Below are positions 7,075-15,025 of a stretch of DNA of 31,097 nucleotides, in pieces. Under the pieces are notes generated by a model. That model ran no database searches and was not told the origin of the DNA. It saw nothing but the letters and a program-made list of their open reading frames with translations. The stretch spans positions 1 to 31,097 of the forward strand of contig JAPLSP010000506.1 in the NCBI GenBank assembly GCA_026398575.1, written 5' to 3'. Origin of the DNA: Candidatus Sumerlaeota bacterium (GTDB taxonomy: Bacteria; Sumerlaeota; Sumerlaeia; JADFCT01). Position 1 is the first letter of the stretch; each line of letters starts with the position of its first letter. Position numbers and translations under genes: made by a program.

Positions 7075-9562
7075 TTGGCAGCGCCAGCTCCTGGCGCCCC
7101 GCTGAGTTTCTCCAGCTTGACGGCCACGTCGCGGAAGCCGGCGTCAATGCGGAAAACACGCTTGTAAGTCTCGAAGGCCTGCGGACGCAACTGCTCCGAT
7201 TCGTAAATGGCGCCGACGGCGTAAAGCAGACCCTTGATCTCGCGCAGTTCGATCTCGTTGGCCGTATCAATGCGGATTTTTGCAATCTGTTCTTCGGCCA
7301 TATCGAAGACGCGGCGATGCGCAAGGCAAACGGCCTGCCTGGCTTCGGATAAATTGCCAAGAGACGGGTCCTTGGCGGCCAGTTGATAATGCCGGACGGC
7401 GCGCAAGTGTTCGCCGCGGTTGAAATGAATGTCGCCCATTTCCATGTTGTAGGCGGGATTGTTGGCGTCCCGGTCCAGCAGTTCGCGCAACTCGAAATAG
7501 GTTGCGGGTCATGCGGATTGTATGAAAATATCCGTTCGAGCCAGCGCGCGGCTACCTCCGGATCTGCCGTCTGGCAGGCGGCCTGGAACATGATGCGTTC
7601 CACCGCTTCGCTGCGCTCGCCGCCGTGGTCGAAATAAGACGTGAGGATCGAGAGCACTTCCTGCCAGTCGCCGCGCGCCGCATGAAATTCCGCCAATACC
7701 CGTTGCGCGGGAAGATGCTCCGGTTGAAGCGTCAGGATGCGCCGGCAGCCCTCGCCGATGATTTCCTGCGGATCGAGCGAACGCTGGCTCATGGCCTTGT
7801 AAAGCTCCAGGGCGCGGTCGAACTCGTGATCCCGAAGCGCCAAGTCCGACAAATAGCTGTAGATGAGGAACGGTCGGTCGGTCTTTTGGGTGAATCGCAA
7901 GGCTTCCTGCTGGGCCAGCGCCTTGGTCTCCGGATGATTCGTCACCAGCTTGTCCAGTTCCCGCACGCAGGCGTCCACTTCGTCGTTTTCCGCGAGCAAG
8001 GCGATATACGTCAGCTGCGCGCGCATATCCTCCGGCGCCGCCTGCGCCTTGCCGCGCATGATCTCCAGTTCTTTTTGGGCGATGGCTTTTTCCACGCGCC
8101 GCAGCATCGCGCGCGCTTCGGCCAGGAATGAGGCGTCCGCCGCCGGTTGGCCTTCTTCCTGTTTGCCGGCCTGCGCGGCCATGTCCACGGCGCGTTGCGC
8201 TTCGATCAGGGCGCGCGTCGCGTCGGTCATGCTCATATAATGCCGCGCCAGCGAGAGCGCGAACCGCCCGTCGCCCGGGAAACTCCGGCGCGCCGTCTCG
8301 AGCAGGCGCGCGGCTTCCTCATGCGATCCCTTGTTTCCGAGCGCGGCGCCATATTCGAGCAGACTGTCGGCGTCCGGTTGCCCCGGCTGCGTCGCCAGCG
8401 CCTCGAGGTGGATGATTTCGAGATCGGGACGGCTGAGCTCGCGATACAGGGAGGCCAGCCGGCGGCGCGCGCTCCAATCCTCCGGCTCGGCTTCCACCGC
8501 GCGTTCGAGCCACGCCGCCTCATCGGCGGATTGGCGCCGCTCGGACGCCAGCGCGGCCAGGGGATAAAAAATCCGCGGATTGCCGGGGAAGAAACTCAGG
8601 AGTGACTCATATTCCGCGCGCGCTTTGTCATAGGTCTTGCCCGCCGAGAGTTTCTCGCAGGCCTCCAGCGCTCCATCCAGGTCGCCCAGCGCGCACGCGC
8701 ACTCGCGCAGCAGCTTCAGCATCTGTCCCGACCATTTGCCGTCCGGGATTTGTTGGAGCAGATGAAGGGCCGAATCGTAATGGCCGGTTTTCACCCACGC
8801 CATGGCCAACTGCGTGATCACTTCCTTGTCGCCGGGACGTTTGGCGTACAGCGCTTCGAGCCGCTCGGCGGCCTGCGGCCAATCCTCATCCGTCACGGCC
8901 AGATCGCACAGGGCTTCCAGCATCTCCGGATCGCGATAGCCTTCTTCAAACAGCGGCTCCAGCATTCCGCGCGCCAGCGTCACCTCCCCGAGCGAACGCA
9001 GGACCATGCCATAGTCGCGTCGCGCCAAGCGGCTGGCGGTAAAGAAGCGCAATCCCTGACGCAACAGCATCGCCGAAAATTCCCACCATTCGCGCCGCCG
9101 GGCGTAGCGGCCCAGAGAAATCAGCGCGGCGCCGATGATTCGTTCGGCGGTGAAGACAATCAAGGGCGCCAGCAGCGCCCCGCCCGCCACGGCGGCCCAG
9201 TACAGCGGGTCATTGGAATTATAGGAGAGGATGATGATTGCGGGAAACGCGCAAAGGGAGACGACCAGCAGCGACAAGCGGATCGTGGGACGGCGCCGGC
9301 GGAAGGCGTCGAGGCTCAGGACATAGCCAATGCAAAAGAGCAGCGCCAGCACCGCGCCCATCGCCAGCGCGGCGCGCGAAACCGCGTCGAAGTTGCCGAT
9401 TGTCCGGGCCAGGAAAGAGGGGAGATATTTCCTCGCCCATTCCGCTTGCAGAATCAAGCCGTTGGCCACCACGCTCCCAAGGAGCGAGATGAAGACTGCA
9501 ACGCAGGCAATCGCCGTGAAAGCGATATTGCGCGGACGGGATTGCAGATTTGAATAAGCCAT
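7065..9562 (-). CDS. Membrane-anchored TPR protein, interrupted by a frameshift near 7500
   Basis: The protein opens with about four membrane helices (NIAFTAIACVAVFISLLG, AALAMGAVLALLFCIGYVLS, IRLSLLVVSLCAFPAIIIL, WAAVAGGALLAPLIVF) and continues as a long array of tetratricopeptide-like helix pairs, for example KPGDKEVITQLAMAWVKTGHYDSALHLL-type units up to about residue 690. TPR arrays scaffold protein assembly; the partner is unknown. At about 7499-7503 the reading frame changes. Downstream, the frame in phase with the start becomes Trp/Pro/Thr-rich nonsense, while the -1-base frame continues perfectly as TPR sequence (LRELLDRDANNPAYNMEMGD to APGAGAANVK) and stops at 7065. Adding one base at CCGCAACC/TATTTC restores one protein of about 830 residues. 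This is either a sequencing error or a recent mutation. The start at 9562 is the first ATG, with AGGCGG upstream at long spacing. Confidence 0.85.
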
Positions 9563-9733
9563 GATGAATCATCACCGCCTTTGTGAACGAGCCGACTATT
9601 TATCACCAAACCGCGGCATGGCAAGCCCAAATGAATCTCTGCTTCTATCAGGGGTGTGCCTCGCGGTGCAGCTGCGCTCTATGCACAAAATCCCAATCGC
9701 CAAGCAATAAAAGACGCGGTCTTTCCAGATTTG

Positions 9734-9819
9734 CGCCGAATGGTAGGCCGTCCCGCTCCGTCGGACGGCCTTGGCGCGCTCTGGCCGCCCGCCGGAGCGG
9801 GACGGCCTACCATTCGGCG
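9734..9819. repeat. Perfect 27-bp inverted repeat with 32-nt loop
   Basis: Positions 9734-9760 and 9793-9819 are exact reverse complements. The pair starts three bases past the stop of the CNNM gene. There is no T-run after it on the minus strand, so it looks more like a REP-type palindrome than a classical terminator, though a hairpin this strong could still protect the mRNA 3' end. The 9563-9822 gap otherwise holds no gene I can support. Confidence 0.75.
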
Positions 9820-9822
9820 GGC

Positions 9823-10902
9823 TTATTCCGGATGGCTTTCGATGAACTCCTGGCTTTGGCGCAACAATCGCTGGCGGCGCTGGCGGGCAAGCTCTTGCAT
9901 GTTCACGTGCAGATCTTTTTCATCCACGATCTCGGCCCCGATCAGGCATTCCAAAACATCCTCGAGCGTCACAACGCCGAGGAATTGCTTGCCCGCATCC
10001 TGGACGCAGAACAGATGCCGGCGTTCGCTGAGGAAAAGGTCCAGCAGCTGGTGCGCGGGCATGTCCTGCGGCACAAAGCGGACGGGTTCCATCAGCTTGC
10101 CCATCGTCAATTCGAACTGGTCCTTGGCCAGCGCGTCAAAAACGTCGCGGCGATAAACGACGCCGACAATCGCGTCGGGATTATCGTCGCGGCAGACCGG
10201 AACGCGGCTATAGCGCCAATGCTGGGCGTCAACGGTCGTATAGCGCAGCGGCAGGGGCTCGGGCACGCGCGCCACGACCGAGTTGGGCGTCATCAGGTCG
10301 AAAGCCGTCACGTCATTCAGCCGCAGGGCGTTGGCCACCCATTTGACTTCCTCCGGACGAATCTGCCCGGACCTTTGGCTCAGCGACGCCAGGCTTATAA
10401 TGTCGTCTTCCGTGGCATGGGATAAATGCGATTCCTTTCCCCACAGCCGGGTGATCGCTACGCAGGCGATAATGAGCGGCTTCAGAAAGAAGATGATCCA
10501 GGACAGCTGGTAGGCAAAGAAAGGCGCGAGGCGATTGGCAAATTTCACACCGATGGACTTGGGCACGATTTCGCCAATAATAAGAATGCTAAGGGTGAAT
10601 AGCGCTGCGAAAACCAAAACGCCGGAGAAGAAACCAAGCACAGCGTTATGGTAATGCTGCTCTACCAGCGCGCTGGCATAGGCAGCGCCGGTAGTATGAG
10701 CGATGGTATTGAGGATTAGAATGGCGGCAATGGCTTCGTCTATGTTCGTCCGCATCCGCGCCAATCGTTCTCCGCTCTTGTACCCCTCGCGCCGCAAGGC
10801 CTCGATGTGGCTGCGGCTGACCGTGAATATGCACGCCTCTGCCACGGAACACCAAAAAGTGATGATGACGGCGAGAAGGCTGATTAATAAGATATAACCC
10901 AT
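9823..10902 (-). CDS. CNNM/CBS-domain membrane protein (CorC/HlyC-type ion transport family)
   Basis: This has 359 residues with the layout of the CNNM (DUF21) plus CBS-pair family, linked to Mg2+/Co2+ efflux in characterised members. The N-terminal half carries hydrophobic segments at about residues 1-22, 58-78, 88-112 and 128-150. It includes the family-like SVAEACIFTVSRSHIEALRREG after the first helix and the conserved IIGEIVPKSIGVKFANRLAPF. A linker (RPEEVKWVANALRLNDVTAFDLMTPNSVV) leads into the CBS pair at about 200-325 (YSRVPVCRDDNPDAIVGVVYRRDV and HLFCVQDAGKQFLGVVTLEDVLE). No CorC/HlyC C-terminal domain follows, so this is the short form. It stands alone, with intergenic repeats on both sides. 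Confidence 0.92.
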   Translation of the reverse strand: MGYILLISLLAVIITFWCSVAEACIFTVSRSHIEALRREGYKSGERLARMRTNIDEAIAAILILNTIAHTTGAAYASALVEQHYHNAVLGFFSGVLVFAALFTLSILIIGEIVPKSIGVKFANRLAPFFAYQLSWIIFFLKPLIIACVAITRLWGKESHLSHATEDDIISLASLSQRSGQIRPEEVKWVANALRLNDVTAFDLMTPNSVVARVPEPLPLRYTTVDAQHWRYSRVPVCRDDNPDAIVGVVYRRDVFDALAKDQFELTMGKLMEPVRFVPQDMPAHQLLDLFLSERRHLFCVQDAGKQFLGVVTLEDVLECLIGAEIVDEKDLHVNMQELARQRRQRLLRQSQEFIESHPE

Positions 10903-10938
10903 GGCGGCTCGATAGGCTGACGTATTATTTCATAATGC

Positions 10939-11072
10939 AAAATGAAAAATGAGAAATGAGAAATGTAAAATGACAATCCATCCCGGTAACAGCATTACAC
11001 CGCCCTGCGTCACTTGCCTGCCGCGCGCGATCTCATTTTCAATTTCTCATTTCTCATTTTACATCTTACATT
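10939..11072. repeat. Facing pair of 7-bp tandem arrays
   Basis: 10939-10973 has five units (AAAATGA, AAAATGA, GAAATGA, GAAATGT, AAAATGA). 11031-11072 has six units of TCTCATT/TTACATT type, the same motif on the other strand. They face each other across about 57 bp of unrelated sequence and could pair in single-stranded form. The motif matches the array at 7012-7074. Confidence 0.8.
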
Positions 11073-11094
11073 GATAACAACGCCTTAAAAGCAA

Positions 11095-11134
11095 AACCGC
11101 CTTTCTTCAGTGACGCAAGCGGAGAAAGGCGGTT
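11095..11134 (-). terminator. Rho-independent terminator of the 11154-11582 gene
   Basis: A perfect 12-bp stem (11095-11106 with 11123-11134) with a 16-nt loop is followed, reading the minus strand, by TTTTGCTTTTAA. It lies about 20 bp past the stop codon, so it ends that transcript. Confidence 0.8.
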
Positions 11135-11153
11135 CAAGGCCGCTTTATTCAGA

Positions 11154-11582
11154 TTAGTGTTTGCTTTTTTCAGGTTCCGCCATTGCAGGACAACCGCCGC
11201 AAGCAATGGGGGCATCCGAACCCTTGGCGCCGGAAACGCCGCTGCCGCGGGATTTGCCTGACTCTTTGGGACCCATAACAGGACATAGCACCGCATAAGA
11301 CGCTTCATTGCGAACGATTTTCCGTTGTCTCCATCCCGGGAATTTATCCTGGGGCGTCACTTCATGCCCAAAAATTTCGGGCCCCGGATCGCGCGAGATC
11401 AGCGTATGGAAGGGACGAAGCACCAGGCATTCTCCGGCGACGCCGATTGGGTGCAGCACATAGGCAATATAGCGTAACGGATGGTCCGAATTGCCGCGCG
11501 AATAGGTATCCGCGGACGCGCGCGGAGCGAGCGAGAGAGCGAGAACCAACAAACCGGCGACAACAAGAACATTGCGTTTCAT
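11154..11582 (-). CDS. Small exported protein with HPLRYIAYVLHP motif, function unknown
   Basis: This has 142 residues. An ATG at 11582 is preferred over the in-frame ATG at 11588 because AAAGGAG sits six bases upstream of the former and directly touches the latter. The signal peptide is clear: MKRN, then VLVVAGLLVLALSLAP, with cleavage after RASA. The mature part opens NSDHPLRYIAYVLHPIGVAG and continues LVLRPFHTLISRDPGPEIFGHE, which reads as a compact conserved segment. The tail is Gly/Ser/Lys-rich with a CGGCP cysteine pair that may bind metal or form a disulfide; that is inference. I have no function for it. It has its own promoter-like site and terminator, so it is probably a separate unit from the sigma-factor cluster. 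Confidence 0.8.
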   Translation of the reverse strand: MKRNVLVVAGLLVLALSLAPRASADTYSRGNSDHPLRYIAYVLHPIGVAGECLVLRPFHTLISRDPGPEIFGHEVTPQDKFPGWRQRKIVRNEASYAVLCPVMGPKESGKSRGSGVSGAKGSDAPIACGGCPAMAEPEKSKH

Positions 11583-11620
11583 GGCCATCTCCTTTGCGAG
11601 TTTCAGAATGAAAGCGTGTA

Positions 11621-11650
11621 ATAATGCCCAAATTGGCCTTGGCGCGTCAA
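11621..11650 (-). promoter_or_regulatory. Candidate sigma-70-type promoter for the 11154-11582 gene
   Basis: On the minus strand TTGACG (11645-11650) and CATTAT (11621-11626) are separated by 18 bp. Transcription would start about 32 bases before the chosen start codon. Matches to the consensus are 5/6 and 4/6. Confidence 0.4.
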
Positions 11651-11696
11651 GTCTGTTCTTTCGGTGATATTGAAAATATTCAAGTCCGACAGCCTG

Positions 11697-12401
11697 CTAT
11701 CCCATCGGGCTTGAGTCCTTGATCTTTGCAGCCTCAATCCCGGCTTCCGGGGCTTCCGCAGGCGCCTCGGGGGCGTCGGCGGCCAGCGGCCTGGCTTTGG
11801 GCTTCTCAAACAACAGGAATGCCCCGACGCCCAAGCCGATTATGGCGATCAGGATTTCGATCAGCAGGCCCAGGACGGGAATCAGGGCAAAAATCTCCAG
11901 GATAATGCCGCCCCGCATGACGGCGCCCGGGCCATCGCTGCCTCCCGACCATTGCCGTCCGATGTGACCGTATAAGCCCGCGCATCCCGCGATGGTCAGC
12001 AGGATAAGAAGAACAAAGAATGCCAAACCGAGCAATCCAAAAATAGGAACATGCTTGGCCAGCCGGAACAACACCCACAAGATCAATAATCCAGCCAAGG
12101 CGTCGGCCAATCCAAGGAAGAACATTTGAATCGGCCGCGCCGCCACGCGCTCGCAGGCCCTGTTCGCCAGTTCCGGCCACAGGGAGGCCGTCAGCGTCGC
12201 TCCTGCGATCCGTGCCGCTTTGACGGCGAGGATCACGAACAGGATCACCTGGGTCCACATTGCCAGGGCGATTTTTTCCAAAGATTGAAAAGCGGTGGGC
12301 GGTTCGTTGGCCGCCCAAGCGCTCGATATTCCGCAAAGCGCAAATATCGCTATTGAAAAAAATATCGCCCGTTTGATTGGCTTGCTGGTAAAAGCTCTCA
12401 T
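11697..12401 (-). CDS. Hypothetical multi-helix inner-membrane protein of the sigma-factor cluster
   Basis: This has 234 residues. It starts with a signal-like hydrophobic segment ending in SSAWAAN, then about four to five strongly hydrophobic helices: AMWTQVILFVILAVKAARIA, MFFLGLADALAGLLILWVLF, IFGLLGLAFFVLLILLTIAG and ILEIFALIPVLGLLIEILIA with IIGLGVGAFLLF. The tail is an Ala/Pro/Glu-rich, probably disordered segment (ADAPEAPAEAPEAGIEAAK). No catalytic motif is visible and I do not recognise the family. It begins 23 bp after the stop of the anti-sigma-like gene on the same strand, so co-transcription with the sigma factor is likely. It may sense or relay an envelope signal, which is inference from context only. 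Confidence 0.7.
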   Translation of the reverse strand: MRAFTSKPIKRAIFFSIAIFALCGISSAWAANEPPTAFQSLEKIALAMWTQVILFVILAVKAARIAGATLTASLWPELANRACERVAARPIQMFFLGLADALAGLLILWVLFRLAKHVPIFGLLGLAFFVLLILLTIAGCAGLYGHIGRQWSGGSDGPGAVMRGGIILEIFALIPVLGLLIEILIAIIGLGVGAFLLFEKPKARPLAADAPEAPAEAPEAGIEAAKIKDSSPMG

Positions 12402-12424
12402 GGCGTAGATGCCCTTTCTTCAGG

Positions 12425-12997
12425 TTAGTGCTGCATTCTCGTTCGTCGCGCCGACCAGAAATTCAGCGCGCCGGCGGCAGCCGCCAACGGAATCGCCATC
12501 CATACAATGTATTCGGACAGCGCCGTTCCGCTTGCAGGAAACGCAGCCGAAGGCCAGGAAAATGTGAGCTCTGTCAATACCCCCGCGAGCCAGCCTTGAA
12601 TCTGCGCCGGCCACTCGCCGATTCCCCATGAAAGGCCCGTGAGCGATGAGACCAGGAAACCAAGAACGCCGATCGCCGCGGCGCTCAATACTCCGATCAT
12701 CCCCCATTGCCGGCGGTTGAGGCGCGCGGGCGCGAGCGGAGGAGGCGCCTGGCGCACCGCCAGCATGACGCGCTTGGCGAATCCGGACGACGGCGCCCGC
12801 AATGGCATAAGCGCGGCGTCGCCGGCGATCCGGCGCATCAGAACAAAGGCTTCGGCAAACTCGGAGTCGTGAATCATGGCCGAGCCAAACTCGCGGATTT
12901 CGGCTTCGCTCATAAATTCCCCATCCAACGCCTTTTGCATAAGCATATCCGCCTGAGCCGAAAACCCTTTGCTATCTTGTGCCATACCTTGCCTCAT
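12425..12997 (-). CDS. Probable anti-sigma factor (membrane protein)
   Basis: This has 190 residues from the ATG at 12997, chosen because GAGGAGGG lies eight bases upstream. An in-frame GTG at 13078 overlaps the sigma stop (GTGA) and would add 27 residues encoded largely by a 9-bp tandem array, which looks like read-through of intergenic repeat. The N-terminal half is cytosolic and acidic to mixed (DGEFMSEAEIREFGSAMIHD, EFAEAFVLMRRIAGDA). Two membrane helices follow: WGMIGVLSAAAIGVLGFLVS and YIVWMAIPLAAAAGALNFW. No HxxxCxxC zinc motif of the ZAS type is seen. The call rests on its place directly after an ECF sigma gene and on the soluble-domain-plus-helix layout, both typical of anti-sigma factors; the family itself is not recognised. 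Confidence 0.6.
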   Translation of the reverse strand: MRQGMAQDSKGFSAQADMLMQKALDGEFMSEAEIREFGSAMIHDSEFAEAFVLMRRIAGDAALMPLRAPSSGFAKRVMLAVRQAPPPLAPARLNRRQWGMIGVLSAAAIGVLGFLVSSLTGLSWGIGEWPAQIQGWLAGVLTELTFSWPSAAFPASGTALSEYIVWMAIPLAAAAGALNFWSARRTRMQH

Positions 12998-13018
12998 AAG
13001 CCAAGCCCTCCTCAATTT

Positions 13019-13060
13019 CCCATAGCTCCCATAATTCTTATAATTCTCATAAGTCCCATG
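13019..13060. repeat. 9-bp tandem array between sigma and anti-sigma genes
   Basis: The units read CCCATAGCT, CCCATAATT, CTTATAATT, CTCATAAGT and CCCATG. It fills the gap between the sigma stop and the ribosome site of the next gene. On the minus strand, in the frame of the longer anti-sigma reading, it would encode an x-x-Tyr triplet repeat. Confidence 0.6.
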
Positions 13061-13074
13061 CCGCCCCGCCCCTC

Positions 13075-13668
13075 TCACGCAAAATCCGAAAACTCTTTGA
13101 GCCGCTCCATCAGGATTTTTCGGGCGCGATGCAGCGTCACCTTGACCGCCGACTCTGACGAACCCGTTACGCGGGCGATCTCCCTGATGGAAAGATCATC
13201 CTCGTGCCTCAATGAAAAGATGATTCGCATCTTTTCGCTGAGAGCCTTGATCTCGCGCTGCAAACGGCCCAGCCATTCATTCCGCGCCGCCGAGGCGCGG
13301 GGGCCTTCGCTCTCGTCGCGCGGTTCGCTTTCGGGCGGCAGGTCCTCCACGCTTTGGACGGGCCGCGCCTGGCGCGCGCGCGCGGCATTGAGCGCCGTGC
13401 GCGTCGCGATGGTCAGCAGCCAGGTGGTGAAAGCCCATCGTGTGTCATAATCCCCGAGGTGCGTGTAGGCCTTCACAAACGTTTCCTGCGCGATGTCTTC
13501 CGCCTCCTCGGGATCGTGGATGATCCGCCGCACGCAGTTCAGCACACGCGCCTGATGGCGCTCCACCAGCGCGCGGAAAGCCTCCCGGTCGCCCGCAAGC
13601 ACTTCCCGCGCGATGGCGGCGTCGGTGGATTGACGATTGACGATTGACGATTGACGATTGTCGCCCAC
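13075..13668 (-). CDS. ECF (extracytoplasmic function) RNA polymerase sigma factor
   Basis: This has 197 residues. Region 2 is clear: FRALVERHQARVLNCVRRI, DPEEAEDIAQETFVKAYTHL and WAFTTWLLTIATRTALNAAR. After a short acidic linker (PPESEPRDESEGP), region 4 has the helix-turn-helix DDLSIREIARVTGSSESAVK and VTLHRARKILMERL. This is the two-domain ECF layout, which recruits RNA polymerase to a dedicated regulon. It lies in a cluster with a secreted protein upstream (27-bp gap) and a probable anti-sigma factor downstream. The start is odd: the only fitting start codon is a GTG at 13668 with no ribosome site, and the next dozen codons are a GATTGAC 7-bp tandem array, so the N-terminal residues (QSSIVNRQS) are repeat-encoded. 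Confidence 0.95.
   Translation of the reverse strand: MGDNRQSSIVNRQSTDAAIAREVLAGDREAFRALVERHQARVLNCVRRIIHDPEEAEDIAQETFVKAYTHLGDYDTRWAFTTWLLTIATRTALNAARARQARPVQSVEDLPPESEPRDESEGPRASAARNEWLGRLQREIKALSEKMRIIFSLRHEDDLSIREIARVTGSSESAVKVTLHRARKILMERLKEFSDFA
13628..13660. repeat. GATTGAC tandem array (4.7 copies) in the sigma-factor N-terminus
   Basis: Four perfect GATTGAC units and a partial fifth lie between the GTG start and the first conserved sigma codons. One unit more or fewer would shift the reading frame. Confidence 0.9.
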
Positions 13669-13695
13669 TATTTTTTTACAACCCCATTCATGAAC

Positions 13696-14772
13696 TCAAA
13701 ATCCTGCCGGCGCCTTGGCTTTCGTGGCCGAACCTGAACTCGGATTAGCGCCCGATCTGAAAGACTCCTGTGGAGGGCCGGCCAACATCTTAAAGGGTGG
13801 GAGCATGGCCAGCGTTTCGCGCAACTCATCCACCGGCATGCTCATCGAAGCCGTGACGCACGTCTCCTTCGTGCCCAATTGCACCTTCTTTGCCAGGTCG
13901 CCGATCTTGGGCATATCGTCTATCATCTGGCCCACCGCCAGAATGCCCTGCGCGATGTCTTTCATCTGCAGCATGGATTGCACGTCGTTCATTTCCAGAC
14001 TCAATGAGATCTGCACGCCGTTATTCACGTCAATATAGCCGCTGGCGGCGCGAATATTCTTCATCAGTATGCGCCCGGGCTTGTCTTGAGGCAGTTGATG
14101 AGGCTTGACGGCGACGAGGCCGACCAGCGCATTGGCGGGAACTTCTTTGAGTCGCGCGGCATAACCCGGCGCGTTCGTCAGCAGCTTGCTCTTGTCTTCC
14201 AGGGATTTGCAGAGCGATTCCACACCTTCTTTTTTGCCGATAACGGCAACGCCCATGTCCAGAAAGGCCACATAGCGCATGTCTTTTTCCTTTTCGCGCC
14301 AGAAGCCATGGATCGTCACCTTGCCGGCTGGGATGCGCTCGTATTGCGGCGACATTTGAAAGAGCAATATCAAGGCGTTCTCATCCCAGCGTCCCCGCAG
14401 AAAGACAAGGCCATCATCGCGCTTGTCCGGAGCGAAATAGCCGGCCAGCATCACAGTGTCAATGTCCTTCAGCAAATTGATGCCCGTCAGCTGCTGCACG
14501 CCGTCCACCATCTGAGTCACCTGGGGGCCTAGCACGCGGCTGCGAATGGATTCCAGCTCGGGGGAATCCAATATTCTGCGGGTGTTGAGCCGGATAGTCA
14601 ATTCATACTCGTCTGTGACATAGGATTCGAGCAGGCGATCATTGGCAGCGCCGGGGGCTGCGGGGACAGCGGCCGGCGCGGCGGCTTGCGCCGCGACGGG
14701 CGCTGGCCGGCCGACGATCAGAATCGCAGCCAGGCAAATCCCGGCGGCAAACATGCTGTGCAGATGCTTCAT
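13696..14772 (-). CDS. Secreted hypothetical protein, first gene of the sigma-factor cluster
   Basis: This has 358 residues. The ATG at 14772 has GGAGG seven bases upstream. A signal peptide (MKHLHSMFAAGICLAAILIV, cleavage near VAAQA) is followed by an Ala/Pro linker and a folded domain with alternating strands and helices: YELTIRLNTRRILDS, QMVDGVQQLTGINLLKDIDT, VMLAGYFAPDKRDDGLVFLRG, YVAFLDMGVAVIGKKEGVES and ALVGLVAVKPHQL. Two-copy alpha/beta segments of this kind (strand, helix, then G-x-F/V-L-R-G strand) occur in secreted proteins of planctomycete-like bacteria that accompany sigma/anti-sigma pairs; this likeness is from memory and unproven. The tail is Ser/Ala/Lys-rich. It ends 27 bp before the sigma factor start, so it is probably in the same operon and may be the periplasmic partner. 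Confidence 0.8.
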   Translation of the reverse strand: MKHLHSMFAAGICLAAILIVGRPAPVAAQAAAPAAVPAAPGAANDRLLESYVTDEYELTIRLNTRRILDSPELESIRSRVLGPQVTQMVDGVQQLTGINLLKDIDTVMLAGYFAPDKRDDGLVFLRGRWDENALILLFQMSPQYERIPAGKVTIHGFWREKEKDMRYVAFLDMGVAVIGKKEGVESLCKSLEDKSKLLTNAPGYAARLKEVPANALVGLVAVKPHQLPQDKPGRILMKNIRAASGYIDVNNGVQISLSLEMNDVQSMLQMKDIAQGILAVGQMIDDMPKIGDLAKKVQLGTKETCVTASMSMPVDELRETLAMLPPFKMLAGPPQESFRSGANPSSGSATKAKAPAGF

Positions 14773-14880
14773 GGTGTGGAACCTCCTGAAAATATTTGAC
14801 GCTTCGCGCGCTCTCCAAGGCCTTCAAGCCCTTTTGACCTCTCTTTACACCACCATGCCCTAAAGGTTACAAAAAAAAGA

Positions 14881-14948
14881 GTAGGCGCCGGACGCCGGAC
14901 CGCACTATTAAGCTTCGCATATTAGTGCGGTCCGGCGTCCTGCACCTA
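14881..14948. repeat. Inverted repeat between divergent genes
   Basis: 14890-14907 and 14923-14940 form an exact 18-bp inverted repeat with a 15-nt loop. Pairing extends outward to about 28 bp with two mismatches. It lies between divergently transcribed genes (14772 minus, 15026 plus), so it cannot terminate either. It is a REP-like palindrome or a regulatory site. Confidence 0.7.
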
Positions 14949-15025
14949 CAACCCGCGCTTGACTTGGGCGGCGGGCCGGTTCACCATATCCAACAGTCTC
15001 ACCTGAGAGTTCAAGGAGACACCCC

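Noticed and set aside
8750..9553. 267-codon plus-strand frame opposite the TPR gene
   Set aside because: The composition is typical antisense and the TPR reading is clear.
9583..10425. 280-codon plus-strand frame over the CNNM gene
   Set aside because: It mostly overlaps the CNNM gene in antisense and shows no motif.
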